Below are positions 8,005 to 16,440 of a stretch of 64,000 bases of DNA, piece by piece. Position numbers and translations under genes: made by a program. Source of the DNA: Microbacteriaceae bacterium (GTDB lineage: Bacteria; Actinomycetota; Actinomycetes; Actinomycetales; Microbacteriaceae); contig CANKTR010000002.1 of the NCBI GenBank assembly GCA_947486475.1, positions 1 to 64,000 of the forward strand, written 5' to 3'. The notes under the pieces were generated by a model. The model ran no database searches. It saw nothing but the letters and a program-made list of their open reading frames with translations, and was not told the DNA's origin. Every line of letters begins with the position of its first letter. Positions within the stretch are counted from its first letter, which is position 1.

Positions 8005-8646
8005 TCAGTTGCTTCCGACCTGACGGTTGGCACGCCAGGCGCGATAACCCGCGATGAGTGACAACGAGATCACGACACCCGCAATGACATACGCGGCAGA
8101 TTTCACGCCGGGGATGAAATGCGCGCCGTACCCGGCGAGGGTCAGACCGACACCCCACAGGATTGCGCCCGTGGCGTTCGAGGTGAGGAATCGGTAATAG
8201 TCCATTCGCCCGATTCCGGCAATCCACGGAATGAAAACACGGCCGTAGGGCACGAATCGTGCGACGACGACCGACCACCACCCGTAACGGGTGTACATCA
8301 CTTCGACACCCGCGACGATTTTGGCCATCCGCGGGCTGGTGCGTGCGTCCAGATAGGGTCTGCCCAAATTACGACCCATGACGAATCCCAGTTGGTCCCC
8401 CATGAATGCGGCGATTCCCGTTCCGATGGCCAAGACGATGACGTCGACCCCCACAATCGTCGCCGCGAGAAGGCCCGAGGCGAACAGCAGCGTGTCACCG
8501 GTGATGAACGGGATGAATGCCCCGATGAAAAGCCCGGTTCCGGCGAACACCAATGCCCACACCAACAGATAAAAGGCGATAACTCCGGCGGTCGCGATGG
8601 TGTCGTTAAACCAGGGAAGCAAGTCTTCCGAGGCGGCCATAATCAT
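8005..8646 (-). CDS. DedA family (VTT domain) membrane protein
   Basis: Integral membrane protein of 213 residues with the SNARE-associated/VTT (DedA) domain. Members are linked to lipid scrambling or undecaprenyl-phosphate recycling and to membrane homeostasis. Typical features are the early F-x-P-F-x-T-G-D-T-L re-entrant segment (around residue 50), the Gly-rich GDQLGFVMGRNLG, and the R-F-x-P-x-x-R motif (ARFVPYGR) with a following GIGRMDYYRF. The start at 8646 is favoured because TACGGT lies exactly six bases upstream of the ATG, the leaderless pattern recurring in this window. It is divergent from the glycosyltransferase gene; a second DedA gene lies just beyond that. Confidence 0.85.
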   Translation of the reverse strand: MIMAASEDLLPWFNDTIATAGVIAFYLLVWALVFAGTGLFIGAFIPFITGDTLLFASGLLAATIVGVDVIVLAIGTGIAAFMGDQLGFVMGRNLGRPYLDARTSPRMAKIVAGVEVMYTRYGWWSVVVARFVPYGRVFIPWIAGIGRMDYYRFLTSNATGAILWGVGLTLAGYGAHFIPGVKSAAYVIAGVVISLSLIAGYRAWRANRQVGSN

Positions 8647-8727
8647 GGTTCTACCGTACCCCGTGCGTTCACCCGACATTTACCTCCACGGCACCGCCTC
8701 GACACCTATCTGACAGATTCTGAGAGC

Positions 8728-9855
8728 GTGAAAATCGTCATCGTGACTGAGTCATTTCTGCCCCAGCTCAACGGCGTGACCAATTCGGTCATCCGCGTGG
8801 CGAGACACCAACGTGACCTTGGGCACGACGTGGCGATTGTCGCCCCGACACGACTGGGGCCAAAGTTTGAAGGCATCCCCGTCCACATCGTCCCCAGCAT
8901 CCCGCTCGTGAAGTTCGCGGTCGGGATTCCCAGCATCGCAGTGTCGAATCTCCTCGACAGCATCGGCCCCGACCTCATTCACGTGGCTAGTCCCTTCGCG
9001 TTGGGTGCCCAGGCGATTGCCTACGCGCAACGAAACTCGATTGCGTCGGTCGCCGTGTACCAGACCGACATAGCCGGCTACCTTCACCGATACGGGATGG
9101 CCGTAGCCAAACCGATGGTCGATCGATTCGTTGCGAACACCCACAACGCGGCCACCGTGACTCTCGTGCCGACACCCATCGCGAGGGACGCCTTGAAGGA
9201 ACTCGGCGTCAAGAATCTCGCGGTGTGGGGACGCGGTGTCGACCTCGACGGGTTTCACCCGAACAACCGATTCACGGACGAGGCACTCGCGTTCCGTACC
9301 GCCCATGCTCCGAACGGTGAACGAATCATCGGATACGTCGGACGGCTCGCTGCGGAAAAACAGGTCGACCGTTTCCGCGAACTCCTCAACATCCCCCACA
9401 CCCGCATCGTATTGGTCGGCGACGGTCCCGAGCGCGCGCGCCTCGAGTCGATGCTTCCCGCGGAATCCGTGACGTTTCTCGGTAGCCGAAGCGGACGCGA
9501 ACTTCAGATCGCGTACGCGGCAATGGACGTTTTTGTGCACTTCGGCACCAACGAGACCTTCGGACAAACCATTCAAGAGGCACAGTCCGCCGGCTTGCCG
9601 GTGGTTGCCCCTCGTTCCGGCGGCCCAATCCACCTCATCGATTCCGGTGTCGACGGCATGCTTTTCGAGGTCGGCGACCACGGGAGCCCGCGAGTGGCCG
9701 TGCAACACTTGTTAGACGACGACGAGCTTCGCTCCCGAATAGGCGAAGCAGGACGCCGCAGAGTGTTGGGAAAGTCCTGGGAGGCGGTGAACGATGAACT
9801 CACTCACCACTACGACGTCGCTCGCTCTCGGGCCAAGCGTCGTGCCCTGGCTTGA
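8728..9855 (+). CDS. GT4 family glycosyltransferase, MgtA/PimB-like mannosyltransferase
   Basis: Retaining glycosyltransferase of the GT-B fold, 375 residues, starting at GTG 8728 with the Rossmann start VKIVIVTESFLPQLNGV. Motifs include the N-terminal N-G-V-T-N sugar-nucleotide loop, the acceptor-side YQTDIAGY segment, GRGVDLDGFHP, YVGRLAAEKQ, VGDGPERARLE, and the donor-binding F-G-x-x-x-x-E-x-x-x (NETFGQTIQEAQSAGLPVV). These fit the MgtA/PimB-like alpha-mannosyltransferases that build glycolipids in actinobacteria. Mannolipid synthesis is thus the likely role, but the donor is not proven. The next gene, a DedA protein, overlaps the 3' end by 62 nt, which suggests translational coupling. Confidence 0.85.
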   Translation: MKIVIVTESFLPQLNGVTNSVIRVARHQRDLGHDVAIVAPTRLGPKFEGIPVHIVPSIPLVKFAVGIPSIAVSNLLDSIGPDLIHVASPFALGAQAIAYAQRNSIASVAVYQTDIAGYLHRYGMAVAKPMVDRFVANTHNAATVTLVPTPIARDALKELGVKNLAVWGRGVDLDGFHPNNRFTDEALAFRTAHAPNGERIIGYVGRLAAEKQVDRFRELLNIPHTRIVLVGDGPERARLESMLPAESVTFLGSRSGRELQIAYAAMDVFVHFGTNETFGQTIQEAQSAGLPVVAPRSGGPIHLIDSGVDGMLFEVGDHGSPRVAVQHLLDDDELRSRIGEAGRRRVLGKSWEAVNDELTHHYDVARSRAKRRALA

Positions 9856-10459
9856 CGCCAAGGCCATCATCAATCAGGTTGGGCCCTACGCCACTTACGC
9901 CGTCGCGCTGATTATCTTCATTGAAACCGCGTTCATCCTGACATCGTTCCTTCCCGGCGACAGCTTGCTATTCGTTCTCGGTATAACTCTCGCGGCCACC
10001 ACCGATTTCCCTGTCTGGCTGGCAATCCCGTTGGTCACCGCCAGCGCGATTGCGGGCAGCCAAATAGGTTTCGCGACCGGTCACGCGGTTGGGCCCGTGT
10101 TGTTCGAGCGGCGGCACACCTGGATCTTCAACCCGACGTTCGTCGCCAAAGCCCACGAATACTTTGAAAAATATGGACCGCGCGCCATAATCCTCGCTCG
10201 ATTCATACCCATTGTGCGCGCTCTTGTGCCCATGCTCGCGGGAATCTCCAAGATGGACCGGCGGACATTTCTCGTCAATAACATTCTGGGCGCCGTCATC
10301 TGGGTGACCAGCCTCGTGGGAATTGGCTACCTGCTCGGCGAGGTGCCGTTTGTTGCGGAACACATTGACACCGCAATTTTGATTGTCATCATCGTGACCT
10401 CGCTCCCGTTTCCCCTCGAGCTCCTGCGGGAATGGATCATCCGAAAACGTCAGCGCTAG
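9794..10459 (+). CDS. DedA family (VTT domain) membrane protein
   Basis: Second DedA/VTT protein in this region, 221 residues, with the motif FIETAFILTSFLPGDSLLF near residue 45, a re-entrant GSQIGFATGHAVGP and the R-F-x-P-x-x-R motif (ARFIPIVR). The first helix follows a short soluble N-terminus. The ATG at 9794 has an excellent ribosome site (GGGAGG) inside the end of the upstream glycosyltransferase gene, so a 62-nt overlap is real rather than a start-calling error. Coupling with a glycolipid glycosyltransferase suggests a role in lipid transport or recycling (inference). Its stop overlaps the stop of the convergent ugd gene. Confidence 0.88.
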   Translation: MNSLTTTTSLALGPSVVPWLDAKAIINQVGPYATYAVALIIFIETAFILTSFLPGDSLLFVLGITLAATTDFPVWLAIPLVTASAIAGSQIGFATGHAVGPVLFERRHTWIFNPTFVAKAHEYFEKYGPRAIILARFIPIVRALVPMLAGISKMDRRTFLVNNILGAVIWVTSLVGIGYLLGEVPFVAEHIDTAILIVIIVTSLPFPLELLREWIIRKRQR

Positions 10460-11631
10460 TTGTCGCCGAACAGGTCCCTGGTGTAGACCTTGTCCCCCGC
10501 CACCGCGAGCTCGTCGGTCTGGCGGTTGGCGATGATCACATCGGAACGCGAGACGAAATCGGCGAAATCCGTGACCAGTTCGAGGTCGTCGAAGGTCGCA
10601 TCCGAGAGATTCGGTTCGTACACCACGACGGCAATGCCCGCGGCGCGAAGTCGGTCGGTTATCCCGATGATGCTCGATTCGCGGAAGTTGTCACTTCCCG
10701 CCTTCATGATGAGTCGATACACGCCCACCGTCGTCGGTTTCTTGGCGACGATCTCGGAGGCGATGAAATCTTTTCGAAGTTCGTTCGCTTCGACCGCCGC
10801 GCGAATCGTGCTCTGCGGGACGTTTCGGTAATTCGCCAACAGCTGTTTCGTGTCTTTGGGCAAACAGTAGCCGCCATACCCGAAGGACGGATTGTTGTAT
10901 CCCGACCCGATGCGGGGATCGAGACTGACGCCGTTGATGACCGCCCGCGCGTCCAGACCGTGCACCGCGGAAAACGTGTCGAGTTCGTTGAAGTAGGCGA
11001 CGCGGAGTGCCAGATAAGTATTCGCGAACAACTTGATTGCCTCGGCCTCAGTGGAACCGGTCAGAAGAATGGTCGGTTTCGCGTCCTCCGACGCGTCAGC
11101 GAGCAGCTCGGCAAACGCCTGCCCCCGCTCGGATTGTTCACCGACGATGATGCGCGACGGGTGGAGGTTGTCGAACAACGCACTGCCTTCGCGCAGAAAC
11201 TCGGGGGAAAACACGATGTCGGTCGTCGAATACTTTGTGCGAACGCTCTCGGTGAAACCGACGGGCACGGTCGACTTCACCACGATGAGAGCGCCGGGCC
11301 GGTGCTCGAGCACCAACCGAATCACCGACTCGACGCTCGACGTGTCGAACGTGTCGGCGTCGGGGTCGTAGTTCGTCGGGGTCGCCACAATCACAACGTC
11401 CGCCGTGGAGATCGCACCCACCGAGTCGGTGGTGGCGGTCAAGCGAAGGTCTTTCTCGGCAAAGAATCGCGACACGTCTGCGTCCTCGATGGGAGAAATT
11501 CGATTGTTGACCTGGTCCACTTTGGACGGATCGAGGTCAATGGCGACGACGTCGTTGTGCTGCGCGAGCAGAACCGCGAGTGAGAGCCCCACGTATCCGA
11601 TTCCGGCGACGACGATGCGCTGAGAGGACAT
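10456..11631 (-). CDS. ugd: UDP-glucose 6-dehydrogenase
   Basis: NAD-dependent nucleotide-sugar dehydrogenase that oxidises UDP-glucose to UDP-glucuronate. The 391 residues match the short HasB-type subgroup. Visible are the Rossmann motif VVAGIGYVGLSLAVLLA, VIVATPTNYD, VVKSTVPVGFT, SPEFLREG with the catalytic Glu region, the substrate Lys/Asn helix KLFANTYLALRVAYFNELD, and the catalytic Cys in GGYCLPKDTKQL. UDP-glucuronate would feed exopolysaccharide or glycolipid synthesis, in line with galU at 15.5-16.4 kb. TATACT six bases before the ATG marks a leaderless promoter. The gene stands alone on its strand. Confidence 0.92.
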   Translation of the reverse strand: MSSQRIVVAGIGYVGLSLAVLLAQHNDVVAIDLDPSKVDQVNNRISPIEDADVSRFFAEKDLRLTATTDSVGAISTADVVIVATPTNYDPDADTFDTSSVESVIRLVLEHRPGALIVVKSTVPVGFTESVRTKYSTTDIVFSPEFLREGSALFDNLHPSRIIVGEQSERGQAFAELLADASEDAKPTILLTGSTEAEAIKLFANTYLALRVAYFNELDTFSAVHGLDARAVINGVSLDPRIGSGYNNPSFGYGGYCLPKDTKQLLANYRNVPQSTIRAAVEANELRKDFIASEIVAKKPTTVGVYRLIMKAGSDNFRESSIIGITDRLRAAGIAVVVYEPNLSDATFDDLELVTDFADFVSRSDVIIANRQTDELAVAGDKVYTRDLFGDN

Positions 11632-11713
11632 TGGGCAAGTATATCGGCGGACGATAGCGCGAACGGGTGGGAAGTGGATAGTGTGACGAGTGGTTCAGAG
11701 GAAAGAGGTTCCC

Positions 11714-13030
11714 ATGTCCGAGCCCACACTCCCCGGCGACGCAACACTCCGGTCGACGGCACTTGCGCTCGACGCCGCCGACCCGCTCGCCTACTTTCGG
11801 GATCGGTTCTACATCGACGATGAGGATGTGTGTTACCTCGACGGCAACTCCCTTGGGCGGCTCCCGCTCGAGACGGTGTCCGCCGTCGGTGAGTTCATGA
11901 ACGATGAGTGGGGTTCCGAAGCCGTCGACGGTTGGTCGCACTGGATTGACGAAGCGGGTTCCGTCGGCGACATCCTCGCGCACGCCGCGCTGGGAACCGG
12001 ACCCGGCCAAACCCTGGTGTGTGATACCACGAGCGTCAACCTGTACCAGTTGGTCGGTGCCGCAATCCGCGCGAACCGCGATCGAAAGACAATCGTCGTC
12101 GACTCGGCCAATTTCCCCACCGACCGTTACATCGTCCAGGGACTCGCCGAAACGTTTGGGTTGACCATCGTGACGCTCGACACCGACGGGTCGGGCGGTC
12201 CCGGTTCAGTCGCCATCGATGCCATCGACGAGATGTTGACCGTCGCCACGTTGGAGCCGTTCCTCACGGACGACGTTGCGGTCATCACGCTGCAGGCCGT
12301 GAACTATCGCAGCGGCGCGCGCCCGGACATGAAAGCCATCAACGACCTCGCGCGCTCTCGCGGGATCTATGTCGTGTGGGATTGTGCTCACGCGATCGGC
12401 AGCATCGAATTGGACTTTGACGCAAACGGAGTGGACCTCGCCGTTGGCTGTACCTATAAGTATGGAAACAGTGGTCCCGGCGCACCCGCGTGGCTGTTCG
12501 TTCGAAAGGCGCTTCAGCCCGTGTTGAACCCGCCGATTCAGGGGTGGTTCGCCCAAAAAGACCAGTTCGCGATGGGTCCGGCGTTCGAGCCGACCACCAC
12601 AATCCGTCGATTCCAAATCGCCTCGCCGTCCATCATGGGGCTGCGATCGGTGAAACTGGCGTTCGAGCTGATCGACGAAGCCGGAATTTCGGCGATTGCG
12701 CGCAAAGCCGAACTCGGCACCGAATACATGATTCAGCTGGTCGACGAGTGGTTGGTTCCGCTCGGATTTCGACTGGGAACGCCGCGTGAGGCACTCAAGC
12801 GCGGCGGGCACATCACGATTCACCACCCCGATGCGAAACAGATTGCGCTCGCGATGCGGAAAGTGTCGAAAGTTGTGCCTGATTTCCGAATGCCCGACGG
12901 TATCCGGATTGCCCTGTCCCCACTGCCCACCTCGTTCGTCGAAATGTGGGACGGGCTCGCACGCACTCGCGACCTCGTCGCGAGCGGCGAATACAAAGGC
13001 GTCACTGATGAAGGAAACCGCGTCACATGA
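11714..13030 (+). CDS. kynU: Kynureninase
   Basis: PLP enzyme that cleaves L-kynurenine to anthranilate and alanine; 438 residues. Family signatures are CYLDGNSLGRLP near the N-terminus, the cofactor loop around DTTSVNLYQ, VVWDCAHAIGSIELDF (Asp that holds the PLP pyridine), and the internal-aldimine Lys in CTYKYGNSGPGAPAW. The start at 11714 has a GAAAGAGG ribosome site 5 nt upstream; the in-frame start 24 nt earlier does not. It is translationally coupled to kynA by an ATGA overlap, so the pair forms a tryptophan-to-anthranilate unit. A kynurenine formamidase gene is not seen nearby. Confidence 0.93.
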   Translation: MSEPTLPGDATLRSTALALDAADPLAYFRDRFYIDDEDVCYLDGNSLGRLPLETVSAVGEFMNDEWGSEAVDGWSHWIDEAGSVGDILAHAALGTGPGQTLVCDTTSVNLYQLVGAAIRANRDRKTIVVDSANFPTDRYIVQGLAETFGLTIVTLDTDGSGGPGSVAIDAIDEMLTVATLEPFLTDDVAVITLQAVNYRSGARPDMKAINDLARSRGIYVVWDCAHAIGSIELDFDANGVDLAVGCTYKYGNSGPGAPAWLFVRKALQPVLNPPIQGWFAQKDQFAMGPAFEPTTTIRRFQIASPSIMGLRSVKLAFELIDEAGISAIARKAELGTEYMIQLVDEWLVPLGFRLGTPREALKRGGHITIHHPDAKQIALAMRKVSKVVPDFRMPDGIRIALSPLPTSFVEMWDGLARTRDLVASGEYKGVTDEGNRVT

Positions 13031-13845
13031 GCACACAGGCCCTCACCTACACCCAGTACCTCAAGATCGACGAGTTGCTCTCGCTCAACCAGCCACAGTC
13101 CGAAGAACACGACGAACCGTTGTTCATCGCGATTCACCAGGTGTACGAACTGTGGTTCAAGCAAATCTTGCACGAGTTCGGTGCGGCACAACGCACGCTG
13201 GAAGCCGGCGAAACTTTTGGGTCGCTGGCGACTCTCGGCCGAATCCGGACAATCTTGAAGACGTGCGTGAGTCAACTCGACATTCTCGAAACAATGACGC
13301 CGCTCCAGTTCAATTCGTTTCGCGATCGGTTGTCGTCGGGGTCAGGGTTTCAATCCGCGCAGTTCCGCGAACTCGAGGCCGTACTCGGTCGTCGCGATCA
13401 CGCGGGTGCCGGCGCTGGCGCTGGGACAGGAATGGGCATGAGCGAACACCTCGTTGCCGGCTCGCCAGCCCGTCAGCGCGTCGAGAACGCGATGGCGCGT
13501 CGTTCGGTGTGGGATTCGACCCTTCGCTACCTCGTCGCACGCCAGCACGCGATTCCCGCCGAAGTGCTCGACCGTGACGTCAGCGCGCCGTACGGTGGCG
13601 ACGAACGAGTGCAAGACGTGTTGCTCGCCGTCCACCGTGACGACCCCGAGGCGGGACTCGTCTGCGAGTCACTCGTCGATATCGACGAGGGCATGCAGGA
13701 GTGGCGATACCGTCACGTCAAGATGGTCGAACGCACGATCGGCAACAAGCCGGGAACGGGCGGTTCGAGCGGAGTCGGCTACCTGCAGTCAACCCTTTTC
13801 CACTCGGTCTTCCCCGACCTGTGGGCTATTCGCACCAAATTCTAA
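13027..13845 (+). CDS. kynA: Tryptophan 2,3-dioxygenase
   Basis: Haem enzyme that opens the indole ring of L-tryptophan to give N-formylkynurenine, the first step of the kynurenine pathway; 272 residues, normal length. Motifs are YLKIDELLSLNQ, the EEHDEPLFIAIHQVYELWFKQ stretch of the substrate pocket (distal His), FRDRLSSGSGFQSAQFRELE, the haem-ligand His in EWRYRHVKMVERTIG, and GNKPGTGGSSGVGYL. A Gly/Ala/Met-rich loop (residues about 122-140) is less conserved. It follows kynU with an ATGA overlap. A strong stem-loop lies 20 nt after the stop. Confidence 0.95.
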   Translation: MSTQALTYTQYLKIDELLSLNQPQSEEHDEPLFIAIHQVYELWFKQILHEFGAAQRTLEAGETFGSLATLGRIRTILKTCVSQLDILETMTPLQFNSFRDRLSSGSGFQSAQFRELEAVLGRRDHAGAGAGAGTGMGMSEHLVAGSPARQRVENAMARRSVWDSTLRYLVARQHAIPAEVLDRDVSAPYGGDERVQDVLLAVHRDDPEAGLVCESLVDIDEGMQEWRYRHVKMVERTIGNKPGTGGSSGVGYLQSTLFHSVFPDLWAIRTKF

Positions 13846-13864
13846 AAATCTGAGTGGAGATAGG

Positions 13865-13889
13865 CGCAACAAACCGGTTGGTTGTTGCG
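13865..13889. terminator. Stem-loop between kynA and tRNA-Ala
   Basis: The inverted repeat CGCAACAAACC / GGTTGTTGCG with a GGTT loop forms a stem of about 10 bp with one bulged A. It sits between the convergent kynA and tRNA-Ala genes. The plus strand has no U-tract directly after it. The minus strand has TTTTT about 14 nt after the stem. It probably ends transcription from either side. Confidence 0.5.
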
Positions 13890-13918
13890 GAAAAGGTAAC
13901 ACCAAACGAACCTGTGGG

Positions 13919-13991
13919 TGGAGCTAAGGGGAATCGAACCCCTGACCTTCTCATTGCGAACGAGACGCGCTACCAACTGCGCTATAGCCCC
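13919..13991 (-). tRNA. tRNA-Ala (anticodon CGC)
   Basis: Complete cloverleaf on the minus strand, 73 nt. The acceptor stem is GGGGCTA/TAGCTCC (one G-U pair), the D-arm GCGC/GCGC, the anticodon stem TCTCG/TGAGA with loop TTCGCAA (anticodon CGC, reads GCG), and the T-arm AGGGG-TTCGATT-CCCCT. The discriminator base is A. CCA is not encoded. It lies alone between kynA and the membrane-protein gene. Confidence 0.95.
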
Positions 13992-14031
13992 AGAGTGACC
14001 AGAATAGCACCGCGGGAATTTGCGGCGCGAA

Positions 14032-14808
14032 CTAGTTCGCGCGTCGGGCTCGAAGGGCTGCGGTGATGTCGATCGTGCCGGTTTCCTCGGTGGCGGGAGT
14101 GGCAGGCTCGGTGAATCGAGGATCCGCCGCCACTCCGGGTTCAGCGGCGCGGGCGGCTTGCTCTCGGATCCGAGCGGCGCGTTCGCGTGCTGCGACCGCT
14201 TTGACCTGTTCCTCGGTGACGATGAGTCCCGCGCCTTCGGGCACTGACCGGTGTTCCAGCGGGGTGCGGATCGGTGTCCATGTGTCGTCCACCACAGCAA
14301 CCGTGCGCCGGGTGGGCGAGGGTCGAGTCGCCCGGCGGGGCGGGCGGACGTCGCTGGTGTTGACGGCGATCAACCCGACGACGGACAGCAGTGCGCACCC
14401 GGCCGCGAGGACAAGGTAGGACCACGCAGTGAAATACGCCGCCGCGCCGGCTCCGCCGATGGAAACGACGACGCACATGCTGAGTGCGAGTTTTAACGCT
14501 CGATACCGAGCGGCGAGTCTGGGTGAGGCATCGAGCAGGGTGCGGCGCTCCCCGCGCCGGTGATGCCGGTCATTTGTTCGCGCGAGCCGTTCCATCTCGC
14601 GCCGGTGCTGCGCGATCTCGCGCGCGGACATCTGGCTCAGTGGCGTTTTCGGGACGATTCCCAGTTCTTGGGTGGTCGCGGCGATACGACGGGCATCGCG
14701 CTCAATGTTCCGCGTTTCTGCTCGGTCCCGCAGGTTCGGGGCCAAATACAGCAACCACAACAACCCACCGACGATAAGCGTCACGGTCGGTCCGAGTCCA
14801 CTGTTCAC
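14032..14808 (-). CDS. Actinobacterial conserved membrane protein ('large exoprotein' type)
   Basis: Protein of 258 residues of unknown function. It has an N-terminal hydrophobic helix (VTLIVGGLLWLLYLAPNL), an Arg-rich cytoplasmic part with coiled-coil character (ERDARRIAATTQELG onward), then two hydrophobic segments near residues 110-155 and a soluble Arg/Pro/Ala-rich C-terminus. Such proteins, often annotated 'large exoprotein', occur in Microbacteriaceae beside the same GNAT and galU genes. I place the start at GTG 14808 because TACCGT lies seven bases upstream (leaderless pattern); a TTG at 14829 would add seven residues. It may be co-transcribed with the GNAT and galU genes upstream. Confidence 0.75.
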   Translation of the reverse strand: MNSGLGPTVTLIVGGLLWLLYLAPNLRDRAETRNIERDARRIAATTQELGIVPKTPLSQMSAREIAQHRREMERLARTNDRHHRRGERRTLLDASPRLAARYRALKLALSMCVVVSIGGAGAAAYFTAWSYLVLAAGCALLSVVGLIAVNTSDVRPPRRATRPSPTRRTVAVVDDTWTPIRTPLEHRSVPEGAGLIVTEEQVKAVAARERAARIREQAARAAEPGVAADPRFTEPATPATEETGTIDITAALRARRAN

Positions 14809-14868
14809 GTTCTCTACGGTAAATCGCAAACTGCGGAACCCTCCCCAAGCGGCGGGGCGGTGTGTCGT

Positions 14869-15513
14869 TCAGCGAAGAGGTGTGCGAACGGCGCGGCGAT
14901 CGACTTCGGGGATGTCGGCCAGGCTTTCGTTTGCCGTCCCCCGCGTCAAGCGGGCGAGCAATCCGCCCGTCACCTCGTCGATAGTGACCGCGAAACAGAA
15001 GTGGTCACGCCAGTCGCCGTCGATATGGATGTACCGGCGGCGCAAACCCTCGTACCGCATCCCCAGTTTTCGCACGATTCGCAACGAGGATTCGTTTTCG
15101 GGGCGAATACAAATTTCGATGCGGTGGATTCCGAGTCCCGTGAAACACCAATCAGCGACCAACGCCACTGCCGTGGGGGTGATGCCCCGTCCCGCGACGT
15201 CTTCCGAAATCCAGTACCCGATTGACCCCGACGCCAGTGACCCGAACGACAAACCGCTGACGGTGATTTGGCCAACGACTTTGCCCTGATGTTCGATCAC
15301 GAATGGTGCGGCCTGATCGTGCCTCGCCAACCGGAGCAGCGAACGAACGATTGTTCCCGCCGCCGGTAATGCCGAATCACCGGGAATCGTCGCTTCCCAC
15401 TTTTCCAGCCACGACCGATTGCGTTTCAGTTGAAGGCCGAGTTGCCGTGCATCGCGCGGCCGAATAGACCGGACGTACACATCCCCGTGGCTCAGAGTTG
15501 GGACGAAAATCAC
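14869..15513 (-). CDS. GNAT family N-acetyltransferase (RimJ/RimL-like)
   Basis: Acetyl-CoA-dependent N-acetyltransferase of 214 residues. It resembles the RimJ/RimL group that acetylates N-termini of ribosomal or other proteins. The GNAT core is visible: VYVRSIRPRDARQLG (beta-1 and alpha-1), VGQITVSGLSFGSLASGSIGYWIS, the acetyl-CoA loop in DVAGRGITPTAVALVADWCF, HRIEICIRPENESSLRIVRKLGM, and YEGLRRRYIHIDGDWRDHFCF. The GTG start overlaps the galU stop (GTGA), so the two genes are translationally coupled. The target protein is not known. Confidence 0.85.
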   Translation of the reverse strand: MIFVPTLSHGDVYVRSIRPRDARQLGLQLKRNRSWLEKWEATIPGDSALPAAGTIVRSLLRLARHDQAAPFVIEHQGKVVGQITVSGLSFGSLASGSIGYWISEDVAGRGITPTAVALVADWCFTGLGIHRIEICIRPENESSLRIVRKLGMRYEGLRRRYIHIDGDWRDHFCFAVTIDEVTGGLLARLTRGTANESLADIPEVDRRAVRTPLR

Positions 15514-16400
15514 GGACGGCGGTGCGATTCCACGTCAAGCCAACTCTCGAGCGCTGGCCCCAGGTCGGGGCGTTGCAGGGCGAGGCGAACAATCGCTTTG
15601 ATGTAATCGAGTTTGTCGCCCGTGTCGTAGCGACGACCTCGGAACACAATCCCCAGAACTCCACCCGCAATGTTGTCGGTCGCCATGTGCCGCAGCGCGT
15701 CGGTCAATTGAATTTCATTGCCCTTGCCCGGCTCGGTGCCTTCGAGAATCCCAAAAATCTCGGGGCGCAGCACATATCGGCCAATCACCGCGAGGTTGGA
15801 TGGGGCGTCCTTGGGATCGGGCTTTTCGACGAGGTCGACGATGCGAACAAGGTCCCCTTCGCCGATGTCTTCGATTGTGGCGATGCCATAGTGGTCGGTC
15901 ATGTCTTTCGGCACTTCCATGAGAGCGACAACGGAGGCCTGATGCTTTTCGTGCGCGGCGATCATGGGGCCGAGCACGTTGTCGCGTTCATCGATGAGGT
16001 CGTCACCGAGGAGGACCGCGAAGGACTCATTTCCGACGTGCATCTGTGACCGCAGTACAGCGTGACCGAGTCCGCGCGGCTCACCCTGCCGGACGTAGTG
16101 CATGTCAGCGAGGTCGGTTGACTGCTCGACAGACGCCAACTTGGACGAGTCGCCCTTTTTCCGCAACGCGCTCTCGAGTTCCGGTGCGTTGTCAAAATGG
16201 TTTTCGAGCGCGTTCTTGTTGCGTCCGGTAATCATGAGAACATCGTGCAGACCGTTGCGCACCGCTTCTTCGACGACGTATTGAATCGCGGGCTTGTCCA
16301 CGACCGGCAGCATTTCCTTCGGCATGGCCTTGGTCGCGGGCAAGAATCGGGTACCCAGGCCAGCAGCGGGGATTACCGCTTTGGTAATACGTGTAGACAT
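15510..16400 (-). CDS. galU: UTP-glucose-1-phosphate uridylyltransferase
   Basis: Makes UDP-glucose from UTP and glucose-1-phosphate, the precursor for Ugd and for glycolipids and polysaccharides; 296 residues. It shows the nucleotidyltransferase signature AVIPAAGLGTRFLPATKAMPKEMLP, PAIQYVVEEAV, GLGHAVL, LLGDDLID (metal-binding Asp) and the late VEKPDP motif. The start ATG has TACCCT six bases upstream, so the transcript is probably leaderless. It shares a 40-bp divergent promoter region with the 5-formyl-THF cyclo-ligase gene and is coupled to the GNAT gene downstream. Confidence 0.95.
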   Translation of the reverse strand: MSTRITKAVIPAAGLGTRFLPATKAMPKEMLPVVDKPAIQYVVEEAVRNGLHDVLMITGRNKNALENHFDNAPELESALRKKGDSSKLASVEQSTDLADMHYVRQGEPRGLGHAVLRSQMHVGNESFAVLLGDDLIDERDNVLGPMIAAHEKHQASVVALMEVPKDMTDHYGIATIEDIGEGDLVRIVDLVEKPDPKDAPSNLAVIGRYVLRPEIFGILEGTEPGKGNEIQLTDALRHMATDNIAGGVLGIVFRGRRYDTGDKLDYIKAIVRLALQRPDLGPALESWLDVESHRRP

Positions 16401-16406
16401 GCCTCA

Positions 16407-16434
16407 AGGGTATCGTGATGGCGCTCTTTAGGAT
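16407..16434. promoter_or_regulatory. Back-to-back leaderless -10 elements of galU and 5-FCL gene
   Basis: In the 40-bp gap between two divergent genes, TACCCT (16412-16407, minus strand) lies exactly 6 nt before the galU ATG. TAGGAT (16429-16434, plus strand) lies exactly 6 nt before the ATG at 16441. Both fit a TANNNT -10 hexamer whose transcription start would be at the A of the ATG. Confidence 0.55.
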
Positions 16435-16440
16435 GGGCTT

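Noticed and set aside
8119..8727. N-terminal extension of the glycosyltransferase frame by about 200 codons
   Set aside because: The extension runs antisense through the DedA gene and has no domain. The Rossmann start of the enzyme begins at GTG 8728.
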